From assembly GCF_003611675.1 (NCBI RefSeq), contig NZ_RAWA01000043.1, positions 1-38,527 of the forward strand: a stretch of DNA of 38,527 bases. Reading direction: 5' to 3'. Source of the DNA: Corallococcus sp. CA053C (GTDB lineage Bacteria > Myxococcota > Myxococcia > Myxococcales > Myxococcaceae). Below, in pieces: positions 16,206 to 24,144 of the stretch. A program made the translations under genes and the position numbers. Below the pieces are notes generated by a model, which was not told where the DNA came from, did no database searches, and saw only the letters and a list, made by a program, of their open reading frames with translations. Position 1 is the stretch's first letter. Each line of letters begins with the position of its first letter.

Positions 16206-16595
16206 TCAGCTCCCGCCCAGGTCCTCCTCGAAGGAGGCGTCGTCCTCGCGGCGCAGGCTCTCGCCATCCGCCTCGGTGAAGTCGTTCTTGTCGTGGGAGC
16301 CGCCGGCCGTCGTCCACGCGCCCCGGCCGTAATAGCCGTAGTCGTCGTAGTAGTAGCTCGGGTCGTCCTCGTCGTAGTCGGAGCTGGACGCGTCGCGGTT
16401 CTCGTCGCCGTTGTCCGCGGTCCGGGCGCACGACACGCAGACGGTCTCCTCGCCGTCGAGCATGCGCATGTGCAGCGCGCACACCGGCTTCTGGCAGCGC
16501 ATGCACTGCGTGGCCGCCGCCCGCTCGCAAGGGTGGGAGAAGAGGAAGCCGGACGTCTCCAGGCAATGCTCGGCGGACGGGAAGGATGGGCGCAT
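16206..16595 (-). CDS. B-box-like zinc-finger protein with a Tyr/Asp-rich tail
   Basis: 129 residues. The first half holds a Cys/His cluster (H-P-C-E-R, C-M-R-C, C-A-L-H, C-V-S-C) resembling a bacterial B-box/zinc finger. The second half is very acidic and rich in Tyr, Gly and Ser (for example D-D-P-S-Y-Y-Y-D-D-Y-G-Y-Y-G-R-G) and is probably disordered. It lies 10 bp after the lipoprotein gene and 6 bp before the glycosyltransferase-like gene. The finger resembles the N-terminal finger of the Yip1 protein at 6300-7205. A protein-protein adaptor role is a guess. Confidence 0.72.
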   Translation of the reverse strand: MRPSFPSAEHCLETSGFLFSHPCERAAATQCMRCQKPVCALHMRMLDGEETVCVSCARTADNGDENRDASSSDYDEDDPSYYYDDYGYYGRGAWTTAGGSHDKNDFTEADGESLRREDDASFEEDLGGS

Positions 16596-16605
16596 GGCGG
16601 GAGGC

Positions 16606-17277
16606 TCAGGGCGACGGGGCGCCCACGGGGGACTGGAGGCGGAAGAGCAGGGCCATGCGCAGGGGCAGGTCCAGCGCGGCGAAGCCCAGGCACGCGGCGG
16701 CGTCGGGGGCCACCGGCGTCTTGGTGGCGAGCACCGTGTTGCCGGACGGGTCGCGCAGGGACAGCTTCCCGTCGCGCACCTTCACGCGGATCTCCTCCGC
16801 GCCGGACGCGCCCTTCACGGACGCGCCCACCCCTTCGGCGGACACGGTGTAGAGGACGGCGCCCTGGGCGTCGGTGAGCTTCCAGCCGGAGCCCTCGCGC
16901 GCGAACGTGTAGCGCACGGTGGCGCGCGCGGCGTCCTTCACCTGGAACACGTCCGGGCCGCCGGTGACGTACGCCAGCACCGCGTCGTCCGGACCGGACA
17001 CCTTGAGCTCGCCGCCCTTCCACTTGTAGCGCGCGACCTCCTTGTCCTCGCCGTCCACCAGCTTGGCGCCGTCGTCCTTGGGCTTGAGCGAGAAGCGCTC
17101 GCGGTCATCGCCGTCCTTGAACTTGAGCTTGGTGCCGAGTTCCCTCGGCTCCGCGGCGGTGGCCGCCCCCTGCGTGGCCGGAGCGGCGCTGTCCTTCGAG
17201 GCGGGAGTGCCCCCTTGCGAACACGCCGAGGCCGCGAGCACACCCAGGCCCACGAGGAACAGGACACGCAGCTTCAT
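16606..17277 (-). CDS. orphan lipoprotein
   Basis: 223-residue predicted lipoprotein. The lipobox A-A-S-A-C-S gives Cys 19, followed by a Ser/Ala/Thr linker and then a charged, beta-rich domain made of short repeated strands with K-L-K-F-K-D-G-D, Y-K-W-K-G-G-E-L-K-V-S and V-R-D-G-K-L-S-L-R-D-P. The ATG overlaps the stop of the membrane-protein gene by four bases (ATGA), so the two are translationally coupled. No family is recognised. Its place after two membrane paralogues suggests it works at the envelope with them. Confidence 0.78.
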   Translation of the reverse strand: MKLRVLFLVGLGVLAASACSQGGTPASKDSAAPATQGAATAAEPRELGTKLKFKDGDDRERFSLKPKDDGAKLVDGEDKEVARYKWKGGELKVSGPDDAVLAYVTGGPDVFQVKDAARATVRYTFAREGSGWKLTDAQGAVLYTVSAEGVGASVKGASGAEEIRVKVRDGKLSLRDPSGNTVLATKTPVAPDAAACLGFAALDLPLRMALLFRLQSPVGAPSP

Positions 17278-18281
17278 GGAGTCGCCTTCGCGTCCCCGCG
17301 CTTGCGCAGGGAGCTGGAGAAGTTGAGCACCTGGTAGAGGCTCAGGAGCATCATCGTCGCGGTCTGCGACGCGTCCTGCTTCAGCGCCGTGCCCACCGGA
17401 GCCCTGGTGCCCCTGCCCTTCGCGGCGGGGGGCGGGCTGTCGATGGGAGCCTTGGCGGGAGCGGCCTTCGGCGCCAGGAGCACCCAGTCATGGGCCATCA
17501 GGGCGCGCATCACCAGCCGGTCCCTGGCCACGCGGATCCGCGACAGCTTGATGCCCGGGGGCAGGCGCGCGGCGCTCCGGGCGGGCGCGGTCAGGTCCGC
17601 GAGCCCGGGGTATTGCTCCGGCTTCACGCGCAGGGCCACCTGCATCAGCGCCTTGCCCTTCTGCTTGCGCTTGGTCTTCGTCTTGCCGCGGGCGTTGCGC
17701 TGCGTGCGGCTGCGCTTCTGCAGGTACTCCACCATGGACAGGCGCAGGTACGTGCCGTCCGCGAAGCGGGCCTGCAGGTCCAGCCAGGCGTCCTTGAAGA
17801 CCTCGCGCTGCCACCGACCCCGGGTGTCCTGCTGGATGCGCTTGTGCGCATCGTCGTTCGGAGCCAGGTCCAGCGTCAGCGACACGGGCGAATCCGGATC
17901 CAGGTCCACCTGGAGGCGCTTGAGCAGCGTGGCCACCAGCCCGTAGCGCCGGTTGTCCAGGTCCATCCGGCGCCGACGCGCGCGCACGACGAACAGCACC
18001 ACGGCCGCGACGAGGTCCAGAACGCCAACGCCGGAGACCAGCGGGCCGTACACGTCCCACGCACCGTCCGGGTGGGCGTCCATCAGGAATGGCAGGAGGA
18101 TGAAGCTGCCGATCCCGCAGCCGAGCAGGACCCAGGCGCCGATCCACAGCTTGCGCCGCGTCAGCTCGGCCTGCTGGTCCAGTTGCTCCACGACCTCCAG
18201 GTCCGCCAGCACCGCGGGCACGGAGGAGTCCTGCGCACGGTAGACGTGGGTCTTCTGGAATTCGGTGAGGTCGAGCGCCAC
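17274..18281 (-). CDS. membrane protein, paralogue A of a tandem pair
   Basis: 335 residues. Two transmembrane segments (about 45-66 and 78-102) are followed by a large basic cytoplasmic domain. The domain shares, in order, L-D-N-R-R-Y-G-L, L-L-K-R-L-Q-V-D-L, M-V-E-Y-L-Q-K-R, A-A-R-L-P-P and T-A-T-M-M-L-L-S-L-Y-Q-V with the upstream gene at 18351-19319. A Lys/Arg-rich loop (K-T-K-T-K-R-K-Q-K-G-K) sits mid-domain and a Pro/Ala insert near residue 270 is unique to this copy. GTG start with AAGG 9 bases upstream. It has its own promoter copy. The function is unknown; the basic loop could touch nucleic acid or phospholipid. Confidence 0.8.
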   Translation of the reverse strand: MALDLTEFQKTHVYRAQDSSVPAVLADLEVVEQLDQQAELTRRKLWIGAWVLLGCGIGSFILLPFLMDAHPDGAWDVYGPLVSGVGVLDLVAAVVLFVVRARRRRMDLDNRRYGLVATLLKRLQVDLDPDSPVSLTLDLAPNDDAHKRIQQDTRGRWQREVFKDAWLDLQARFADGTYLRLSMVEYLQKRSRTQRNARGKTKTKRKQKGKALMQVALRVKPEQYPGLADLTAPARSAARLPPGIKLSRIRVARDRLVMRALMAHDWVLLAPKAAPAKAPIDSPPPAAKGRGTRAPVGTALKQDASQTATMMLLSLYQVLNFSSSLRKRGDAKATP

Positions 18282-18325
18282 GGTGGGGAGCCTTCTTCAG
18301 CGGGACCGTCCTGCGGTCGGCCGCG

Positions 18326-18354
18326 AGCGTAGGGGTCCCCTCCGGGCAGGTCAA
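18326..18354 (-). promoter_or_regulatory. promoter of paralogue A, duplicated from paralogue B
   Basis: Minus strand: TTGACC (18354-18349), 17-base spacer, TACGCT (18331-18326), 44 bases before the GTG start. The same two hexamers with an 18-base spacer precede the other paralogue. The -35 box overlaps the stop codon of the upstream gene. Confidence 0.5.
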
Positions 18355-19319
18355 ACCGACTGTCGCCGGGCCCGCGCCGCCTGGAGCTTGCCCCGCCGCC
18401 GGGCGTAGTGGACCACCTGGTAGAGGCTCAGGAGCATCATCGTCGCCGTGCGCGACGCGTCGTCCTTCGCCAGGGCCTGCTTCCAGAACGCGGGCGTCTC
18501 CGGGTCATCCGGCGTCCGCTTCACCTGGACCGCCCAGTCATGGGCCAGCCGGACGCGCATCGACAGCCGGTCCGCCGCGACGCGCACGCGCTCCAGCTCC
18601 ACGCGCGGCGGCAGGCGCGCGGCAGCGGTCGCCTGCGCCTTCATCGCGCCCAGCCCGGGGTGGCGCTCGGGCTTCACGCGCAGGGACACCTCCAGCCGCG
18701 CGGAGCCCTTCCGCTTCGTCTTGATCTTCGTCCTGCCGCTGGCGCTCGTCTTGGAGCGCTCACGCTTCTGGAGCCGCTCCACCATGTGGATCCGCACGAC
18801 CGAACCGTCCGCCAACGGGCCCTCCAGCGTGAACCACGGGTCGACGAAGAACTGGGTGTTCCACCAGCCGACCATGTCCTCATTGACGCGCTTCTCCCGC
18901 ACGTCGTCCTGTCGCAGGTCCAGCTTCAGGCGCACTGTCGCGTCCGGTTCCAGGTCAATCTGGAGACGCTTGAGCAGCACCTCCGCCAGCCCATAGCGCC
19001 GGTTGTCCAGGTCGCGCTGCTTCAGGGAGTCGCGCCAGACGAACAGGAGGACGCCAGCGGCGAAGAGCGTCGCCCCGACGAGGCCCGCGGCCGTCACCAA
19101 CTCCGAGTCCGCGCCAAGGGCCCACACGCCGAACGACAGGATGGACAGCGCCACGCCGGGAATCAGCGTGGGCCACGCGCCCAGCGTCAGCAGGACCCGC
19201 TGCGACTCCGCGCGGGCGTCCAGTACCGCCAGGACCTTCAGGTCCTCCAGCAGCTCCGGCACCGTCGCGCGGGACTGGTAGAGGAACACGTTGTGGAATC
19301 GGGTGATGTTGACCGCCAC
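18351..19319 (-). CDS. membrane protein, paralogue B of a tandem pair
   Basis: 322 residues, first gene of the operon. Two transmembrane segments (about 44-66 and 75-95) are followed by a basic cytoplasmic domain with L-D-N-R-R-Y-G-L, L-L-K-R-L-Q-I-D-L, M-V-E-R-L-Q-K-R, T-K-I-K-T-K-R-K and T-A-T-M-M-L-L-S-L-Y-Q-V. The match to the downstream gene runs over the full length, so the pair arose by tandem duplication and has since diverged well. GTG start with GGGGAG 9 bases upstream. No family name can be given. Confidence 0.8.
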   Translation of the reverse strand: MAVNITRFHNVFLYQSRATVPELLEDLKVLAVLDARAESQRVLLTLGAWPTLIPGVALSILSFGVWALGADSELVTAAGLVGATLFAAGVLLFVWRDSLKQRDLDNRRYGLAEVLLKRLQIDLEPDATVRLKLDLRQDDVREKRVNEDMVGWWNTQFFVDPWFTLEGPLADGSVVRIHMVERLQKRERSKTSASGRTKIKTKRKGSARLEVSLRVKPERHPGLGAMKAQATAAARLPPRVELERVRVAADRLSMRVRLAHDWAVQVKRTPDDPETPAFWKQALAKDDASRTATMMLLSLYQVVHYARRRGKLQAARARRQSV

Positions 19320-19364
19320 GGCGGAGGACTCCCCTCAAGACGCCCGTCGGGCGGACCGGGCGGG

Positions 19365-19394
19365 AGCGTAGGGGCCCGCGCGAAGGACGGTCAA
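19365..19394 (-). promoter_or_regulatory. promoter of paralogue B and the five-gene operon
   Basis: Minus strand: TTGACC (19394-19389), 18-base spacer, TACGCT (19370-19365), 45 bases before the GTG at 19319. The surrounding bases (GGGAGCGTAGGGG and GGTCAAACCG on the plus strand) are shared with the promoter in front of paralogue A. Confidence 0.5.
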
Positions 19395-19487
19395 ACCGCC
19401 CGCCCGCCGCGCCTCCCATTTGAGAGACGCGCAGCCTTGGGGGCCTGCTCGGTGCGAAGTGCCACGAAAGGTGACCCGCCAGAGCGG

Positions 19488-19510
19488 CGTGAAGGTCACG
19501 TTGTTAGGAT
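19488..19510 (+). promoter_or_regulatory. palindrome next to a -10 element upstream of the pirin gene
   Basis: CGTGA-AGG-TCACG (19488-19500) is a perfect 5-bp-arm dyad, followed four bases later by TAGGAT (19505-19510), a good -10 candidate, 27 bases before the TTG start. GTGACC at about 19471 pairs with the GGTCAC of the dyad as a second, wider inverted repeat. An activator or repressor site is plausible. Confidence 0.4.
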
Positions 19511-19537
19511 GAAGCCGCACCCACGACGAGGTCGACC

Positions 19538-20683
19538 TTGGACGAAGTGAGCCGCAGGGCGGCGCTGAAGTTGATCGCGGCGGCGGGTGTCAGCACGGCC
19601 GCGGCCTGTTCATCCCGCGCGCCGGAAAAGGCAGGAGGGCAAGCAATGGGTCAGCCGCAGGGACAGTCACAAGAAACCATCATCCGCGTGGATCCGCTCG
19701 GGATGCCGTGGCGGACGCCGGATCCGTTCCTCTTCTGCGTGCACCACGACGACCACTATCCCGCGGGCAACGAACGCTTCGGGCCGCAGGCCTCGCTGGC
19801 GGGCCGCGAGCTGGGCCAGGACTTCGGCGGGCGGGACGGCTGGAGCATGTACCACGGCACCGTCGTGCCCGGCTTCCCGCAGCACCCGCACCGCGGCTTC
19901 GAGACGGTGACCGTCGTGCGCAGCGGGCTGTTGGATCACTCCGACTCGCTCGGCGCGGCGGCGCGCTTCGGCGGCGGTGACGTGCAGTGGCTCACCGCGG
20001 GCAGTGGCATCAACCACTCGGAGATGTTTCCGCTGCTCAAGCGTGACCAGCCGAACCCCGTGGAGCTGTTCCAGATCTGGCTCAACCTGCCGCGCGAGAA
20101 CAAGCTCGTGGCGCCGCACTTCTCCATGCTCTGGAATCACGTCATCCCCCGGCACGTCGCGAAGGACGAGGCGGGACGCGCCACGGAGATCACCGTGGTC
20201 GCCGGCCGGCTGGGCGACGTGAAGGCGCCTCCCCCGCCGCCCAAGTCCTGGGCCGCGCGCGAGGAATCGGACGTGGCCATCTGGACGCTCAAGCTGGAGC
20301 CGGGCGCGCGCTGGACGCTGCCCGCGGCGGCGCGGGGCACGCACCGCATGCTGTACTTCTTCAAGGGCTCCGCGCTGAGCGTGGGCGGTCGCGCCATCTC
20401 GCCGTCGCACAGCATCGAGCTGCGCGCCGACGCGGACGTCGCGCTGGAGAACGGCGCCGACGTGACGGAGCTGCTCCTGCTCCAGGGGCGCCCCATCGGC
20501 GAGCCTGTCGTCCAGTACGGCCCGTTCGTGATGAACTCGCGGCAGGAGATCCAACAGGCCTTCGCGGACTACCAGCGCACGGGCTTCGGTGGCTGGCCCT
20601 GGCCGGACCCCGCGCCCGTCCACGCGCCGGAGGAAGGGCGCTTCGCCCGCCACGCGGACGGCCACGTGGAGCGACCAGCCTGA
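19538..20683 (+). CDS. pirin-family cupin with a Tat-type export signal
   Basis: 381 residues, longer than typical pirins because of an N-terminal export signal: S-R-R-A-A-L-K at residues 5-11, a hydrophobic stretch, then A-A-A-C (Cys 24), which fits a Tat signal and possibly a lipoprotein site. The cupin metal ligands match pirin: H116, H118 (H-P-H-R-G), H160 and E162 (H-S-E-M). Known pirins are iron proteins; some have quercetinase activity or bind regulators. Export is unusual for this family. The TTG start at 19538 is preferred since ACGAGG lies 6 bases upstream; a GTG three codons later is the alternative. It is divergent from the five-gene operon. Confidence 0.88.
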   Translation: MDEVSRRAALKLIAAAGVSTAAACSSRAPEKAGGQAMGQPQGQSQETIIRVDPLGMPWRTPDPFLFCVHHDDHYPAGNERFGPQASLAGRELGQDFGGRDGWSMYHGTVVPGFPQHPHRGFETVTVVRSGLLDHSDSLGAAARFGGGDVQWLTAGSGINHSEMFPLLKRDQPNPVELFQIWLNLPRENKLVAPHFSMLWNHVIPRHVAKDEAGRATEITVVAGRLGDVKAPPPPPKSWAAREESDVAIWTLKLEPGARWTLPAAARGTHRMLYFFKGSALSVGGRAISPSHSIELRADADVALENGADVTELLLLQGRPIGEPVVQYGPFVMNSRQEIQQAFADYQRTGFGGWPWPDPAPVHAPEEGRFARHADGHVERPA

Positions 20684-20695
20684 TCAGCGCTGGTC
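20673..20695 (+). terminator. hairpin over the pirin stop codon
   Basis: GACCAGC (20673-20679) and GCTGGTC (20689-20695) form a perfect 7-bp stem whose 9-base loop holds the TGA stop. No T-run follows. It could slow transcription before the kinase gene, which starts 85 bases later. Confidence 0.28.
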
Positions 20696-20779
20696 AACAC
20701 CTCTGGGCTCTTGGGGGACCGGGCGGGGCGGATTGGGACTACCCTGCCCCGCTGTTGGCACTTCACCCGAGGCTTCTCC

Positions 20780-21886
20780 ATGGCGACCCAGGACGCAAAA
20801 CCCAAGCTCCCACGGGCCCACACGGACGAAGGCCTCCGCACGGAGCGGGAGAAGTCGGACCAGGAGTACGCCCAGCGGCAGAGCGCGATTGAAGACGGCT
20901 CGGACGCCGCCATCGACAAGGCCCGGGAGCAGGCGGACGAGGCCCTCCAGGCGGCCCGCGACACCGCGGACGCGAGGGAGGCGCGCAATAAGGCGCCCAT
21001 GGAGCGGGAGAGCCTGGACCAGGAGCGGGCCCACGAGGACGCGACCCTTCAGGGAGAACGGGACACCGCGGACGCGGAGCTGCGGGACGAGCGCGAGGAG
21101 CGGATGCTCGCCCTGGCGGCCCTCCTCTACCTGGAGCGGGCGGAGACCGACCTGCGGCTGTCCGGGGAGCGCGCGTACTCCGACGAGGCGCTCGCGACGC
21201 GGGACCACTTCATGGGCATGGTCAGCCACGACCTGCGCACGCTGCTGGGCGGCATCGCGTTGCAGGCGGCCCTGCTCAAGCGGGATGCCACCGAGGACGA
21301 GGCGGGCCGGAAGGCGACCCAGGCCGCGGACAAGATCCAACGCTTCACCGCGCGGATGAACCGGCTGATTGGCGACCTGGTGGATGTGGCCAGCATCGAG
21401 GCGGGGCATATCCGCGTCACCCCCGCGCTGCAGGACACGACCGCGCTGGTGAAGGACTCTTTCGAGGCGTTCCAGCCGCTGGCCGCCGCCCACGGCCTCA
21501 CGCTCGACGTGGAGGTGCGCGGGAACACGCTGATGGCGAAGTTCGACCATGAGCGGGTCCTCCAGGTGCTCGCGAACCTCCTGTCCAACGCCATCAAGTT
21601 CACGCCTGGCGGCGGCCGGATCTCGCTGCGGGTGGAGCGGGTGGACCCCGACGTCCGCTTCTCCGTGGCGGACACCGGACCTGGACTCCCAAGCCACCAG
21701 CTGGAGGTGGTGTTCGACCGGTTCTGGCAGGCCCGCAGCGAGGACCGGCGGGGGCTGGGGCTGGGGCTCTACATCTCCCGGGGCATCGTGGAGGCACACG
21801 GAGGGCGCATCTGGGCGGAGAGCAAACCCGACCAGGGCAGCACCTTCTTGTTCACGCTCCCCGGAGCGCCGGCCTCCGCGACGTAG
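20780..21886 (+). CDS. soluble histidine kinase with N-terminal coiled coil
   Basis: 368 residues, no membrane segment. Residues about 10-140 are an almost unbroken run of Glu, Asp, Arg, Gln and Ala, predicted to form a long coiled coil in place of a sensor domain. The H-box is H150 (S-H-D-L-R-T-L-L); the N-box is N-L-L-S-N-A-I-K, G1 is D-T-G-P-G-L, G2 is G-L-G-L-G-L. All are intact. With no transmembrane or PAS domain, the signal is probably a partner protein bound through the coiled coil. ATG 20780 starts M-A-T-Q-D. No receiver gene is adjacent. The stop lies 4 bp from the convergent gene's stop. Confidence 0.9.
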   Translation: MATQDAKPKLPRAHTDEGLRTEREKSDQEYAQRQSAIEDGSDAAIDKAREQADEALQAARDTADAREARNKAPMERESLDQERAHEDATLQGERDTADAELRDEREERMLALAALLYLERAETDLRLSGERAYSDEALATRDHFMGMVSHDLRTLLGGIALQAALLKRDATEDEAGRKATQAADKIQRFTARMNRLIGDLVDVASIEAGHIRVTPALQDTTALVKDSFEAFQPLAAAHGLTLDVEVRGNTLMAKFDHERVLQVLANLLSNAIKFTPGGGRISLRVERVDPDVRFSVADTGPGLPSHQLEVVFDRFWQARSEDRRGLGLGLYISRGIVEAHGGRIWAESKPDQGSTFLFTLPGAPASAT

Positions 21887-21890
21887 CCGC

Positions 21891-22721
21891 TCAGGGCTTC
21901 TTGGCGTCGGAGGGCTCCCAGGAGAACTCCACCGTCGGAGCCCCCGCCGCCTTCGCGTCCTTCATCAGGAAGCCCTCCTCGCGCTTCGCCGCGCGCTCGA
22001 ACGCCGGCCGCAGCGCGACGGGGAGGGGCAGCAGCACGCCCACGACGAACTTGTTCCCACGGCACGCCTCGTTGTCGTAGCTGAACGCGATGCGCACGGC
22101 AACCTTGTTGGCCTCCAGGTGGTGGAACGCCACGGAGCTCTTCACCGCGTCGAGTCCGGACGAAAAGCCCACGCAGTCCTCACCGGGCTCCAGGCTCTCC
22201 AGCATCGCCTGCACCGTGCGGGCCTTGGTGAACGCGGCCTGATCCTGGATGTGCTTGCGCACGAAGCCGTCCGCCTTGAGCGCCTTGAGCACCTCCTTCT
22301 CCCCGAACGCGGCGAGCAGCGAGAAGCCGCCCGTGTCCTTCGACACGTCACGGGTGACGTAGCCCTCGTGGGCATACGGGTGGGCGCCGCCGGTGTAGCC
22401 CGAGTTGGAGGACTCGTAGCTCACCCAGGGGCCCACCACGGACAGCACGCGGTAGGACTCGAAGCCCTCCCAGTTGGACGTGTCCGTGTCTGGCTCGGAT
22501 TCGAAGTTGGAGAGGAAGTCCTTCTCACGCGAGCGCAGGCCGAACACCTCCTTGCCGCCGCGCAGGGCGCGCAGGTCCTTCGGGGACATCTCGAACGTCA
22601 CGTCCGAACCGGTCACCTTCCACGTCTTCGCCTGGGCGGGAGCCGCAGCCGGCGCGGGGGCCGGAGTCGGAGCCGCGAGCAACACCACCATCACCACGGA
22701 GCTCATGAGCATGCGCGCCAT
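21891..22721 (-). CDS. exported DUF3298/RsiV-like protein
   Basis: 276 residues. Signal peptide at residues 1-24 followed by an Ala/Pro linker. The central part has S-Y-E-S-S-N-S-G-Y-T-G-G-A-H-P-Y, the T-G-G-A-H-x motif typical of the DUF3298/RsiV extracytoplasmic domain, followed by a hydrophobic helix region. In RsiV this domain senses lysozyme, but here no anti-sigma segment or transmembrane helix is present, so only the fold is inferred. ATG 22721 gives M-A-R-M-L; ATGs at 22712 and 22706 are alternatives. It is in the same direction as the small membrane protein 31 bp upstream and is probably cotranscribed. Confidence 0.72.
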   Translation of the reverse strand: MARMLMSSVVMVVLLAAPTPAPAPAAAPAQAKTWKVTGSDVTFEMSPKDLRALRGGKEVFGLRSREKDFLSNFESEPDTDTSNWEGFESYRVLSVVGPWVSYESSNSGYTGGAHPYAHEGYVTRDVSKDTGGFSLLAAFGEKEVLKALKADGFVRKHIQDQAAFTKARTVQAMLESLEPGEDCVGFSSGLDAVKSSVAFHHLEANKVAVRIAFSYDNEACRGNKFVVGVLLPLPVALRPAFERAAKREEGFLMKDAKAAGAPTVEFSWEPSDAKKP

Positions 22722-22752
22722 CCTGCCCGAACTCGCCCGGTGTGAGCGCGTG

Positions 22753-23160
22753 TCACAGGCCAGGCAGCGGGTCCGCGGTGTGGACCTGTCGCGCGAAGAA
22801 GAGGAAGCCGGCCGCGAGGACCAGGTGCACCAGCGAGTTGGGAGCAATCCCGCCGAACCGCGTGATGACGCCCGCGTGCCACGCCGCGAGCTCGATGGGG
22901 AACAACCCGATGTGGACCCACGCGTTCCCGAGCAGGAGGGTCCGCATCGTCGGCGAGTCCGGATGATGGCGCACGAGGAAGGCCACCGCACCGAGCGCGA
23001 GGAGGAGCACGCCCACCTCGCGCACCCAGATGGCGGCGGCGGGCGCGGGAGTGACACCCTTGCTCGCCAGCACGGCCTCGGGGAGGAGCAGGGCGAGGGT
23101 GCCGACGGCGAAGCCGATGCAGCTCGTGAGCAGGAGAAAGGTCTTTCGAGTCATGGACAT
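22753..23160 (-). CDS. small four-helix membrane protein
   Basis: 135 residues with four hydrophobic segments (about 9-29, 44-62, 70-90, 105-127) and short loops. The loops carry W-V-R-E-V-G and A-x-W-H-A-G-V-I-T, patterns seen in small orphan inner-membrane proteins of the DUF4345 kind; the family is not certain. ATG 23160 has GGGTGG five to six bases upstream; a second ATG at 23154 is possible. It is divergent from an MmyB-type regulator (88 bp between starts), which is the most likely controller. Confidence 0.75.
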   Translation of the reverse strand: MSMTRKTFLLLTSCIGFAVGTLALLLPEAVLASKGVTPAPAAAIWVREVGVLLLALGAVAFLVRHHPDSPTMRTLLLGNAWVHIGLFPIELAAWHAGVITRFGGIAPNSLVHLVLAAGFLFFARQVHTADPLPGL

Positions 23161-23212
23161 GGGGCCACCCTGCCCGCTGCGGCGCTGGCGGCTCAATGAC
23201 CTCCCCAGGTAG

Positions 23213-23240
23213 TTGCCGGCGCTGGCATCGCGGATACGCT
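23213..23240 (+). promoter_or_regulatory. promoter giving a likely leaderless mRNA for the MmyB-type regulator
   Basis: TTGCCG (23213-23218), 16-base spacer, TACGCT (23235-23240), then 7 bases to the GTG start, with no Shine-Dalgarno. The near-palindrome TGCCGGC/GCTGGCA (23214-23227) overlaps the -35 box and could be an autoregulatory site. Confidence 0.4.
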
Positions 23241-23247
23241 CCCCGCG

Positions 23248-24072
23248 GTGAACGACGCGCTCTTCCCCGCGCTGTTGCGCTACTGGCGTGGCCGCCGGGG
23301 GCTGTCTCAACTCGCGCTCGCGCTGGAGGCGGACGTCTCCGCCCGGCACCTGAGCTTCCTCGAGTCGGGCCGTGCCCGGCCGAGCGAGGAGATGGTGTCG
23401 CGGCTCTTCTCGGTGCTCGCCGCGCCATTGAGGGAGCACAACCAGGCGCTCGTGGCCGCGGGCTTCCCGCCCCGGTTCGCGGAGCCGGGCCTGGACGCGA
23501 TGGCACCGGAGGTCGACCAGGCCCTGAACCAGATGATGGCGCAGCACGAGCCGTATCCGCTCACAGTGCTCTCCCTGGACGGCACCATCGTGCGAAGCAA
23601 CCGCGCCGCCCAGACGCTCTTCGGCGCCTTCGTCGCGCAGCCGGAGGCGTTGCGACAGCCCCTGGACATGTACTCGCTGCTGTTCGACGCGCGGTTGATG
23701 CGGCCCTTCGTCGTCGACTGGGAGTCGCTGGCGCGAGGCATGGTGGCGAGGCTGCACCGGGAGCGGCTGCAACGGGGGGACGCGAAGCTGGGACCGGTGC
23801 TGGAGCGGGTGCTCGCCCTTCCCGGGGTGCCGCGCGCCTGGAGGCAACCGGACTTCTCCACGGAGGCCCACCCCACGCTGCGCGTGCGACTGGAGCGCGG
23901 CGAGCTGCGCGTCGGCTTCCTCGTCACGGTGACGGTGTTCTCCGCGCCGCAACAGGTGACGCTCGACGAGCTGCGCATCGAGAGCTGCTTTCCGCTCGAC
24001 GACGCGACGCGGGAGGTCTGTAAGCGCTTCGCGCGAAGTCCGGGCACGCGAAAGCGTCAGGGGCGGCGTTGA
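23248..24072 (+). CDS. XRE helix-turn-helix regulator with MmyB-like ligand domain
   Basis: 274 residues. N-terminal helix-turn-helix at about residues 8-64 (R-R-G-L-S-Q-L-A-L-A, S-A-R-H-L-S-F-L-E-S-G-R-A-R-P-S) matches the MmyB/ClgR-type XRE group. The C-terminal domain (about 95-270) has the PAS-like start V-L-S-L-D-G-T-I-V-R-S-N-R-A-A, the region thought to bind a small hydrophobic ligand in MmyB. GTG start at 23248; no Shine-Dalgarno. It is divergent from the four-helix membrane protein, its most likely target. Confidence 0.9.
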   Translation: MNDALFPALLRYWRGRRGLSQLALALEADVSARHLSFLESGRARPSEEMVSRLFSVLAAPLREHNQALVAAGFPPRFAEPGLDAMAPEVDQALNQMMAQHEPYPLTVLSLDGTIVRSNRAAQTLFGAFVAQPEALRQPLDMYSLLFDARLMRPFVVDWESLARGMVARLHRERLQRGDAKLGPVLERVLALPGVPRAWRQPDFSTEAHPTLRVRLERGELRVGFLVTVTVFSAPQQVTLDELRIESCFPLDDATREVCKRFARSPGTRKRQGRR

Positions 24073-24144
24073 CGCTCGGCCGGGGTGTGCCATCGTCGGG
24101 CCGGCGGGCGCGTTCGCGGCCCTCCGCCTGGGGACCCCGACTGC

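Noticed and set aside
16321-16400. Repetitive GTAGTCGTCGTAGTAGTAG stretch as a tandem repeat or regulatory array
   Set aside because: It is the coding sequence of the Tyr/Asp-rich tail of the B-box-like protein; the repeat follows from codon use.
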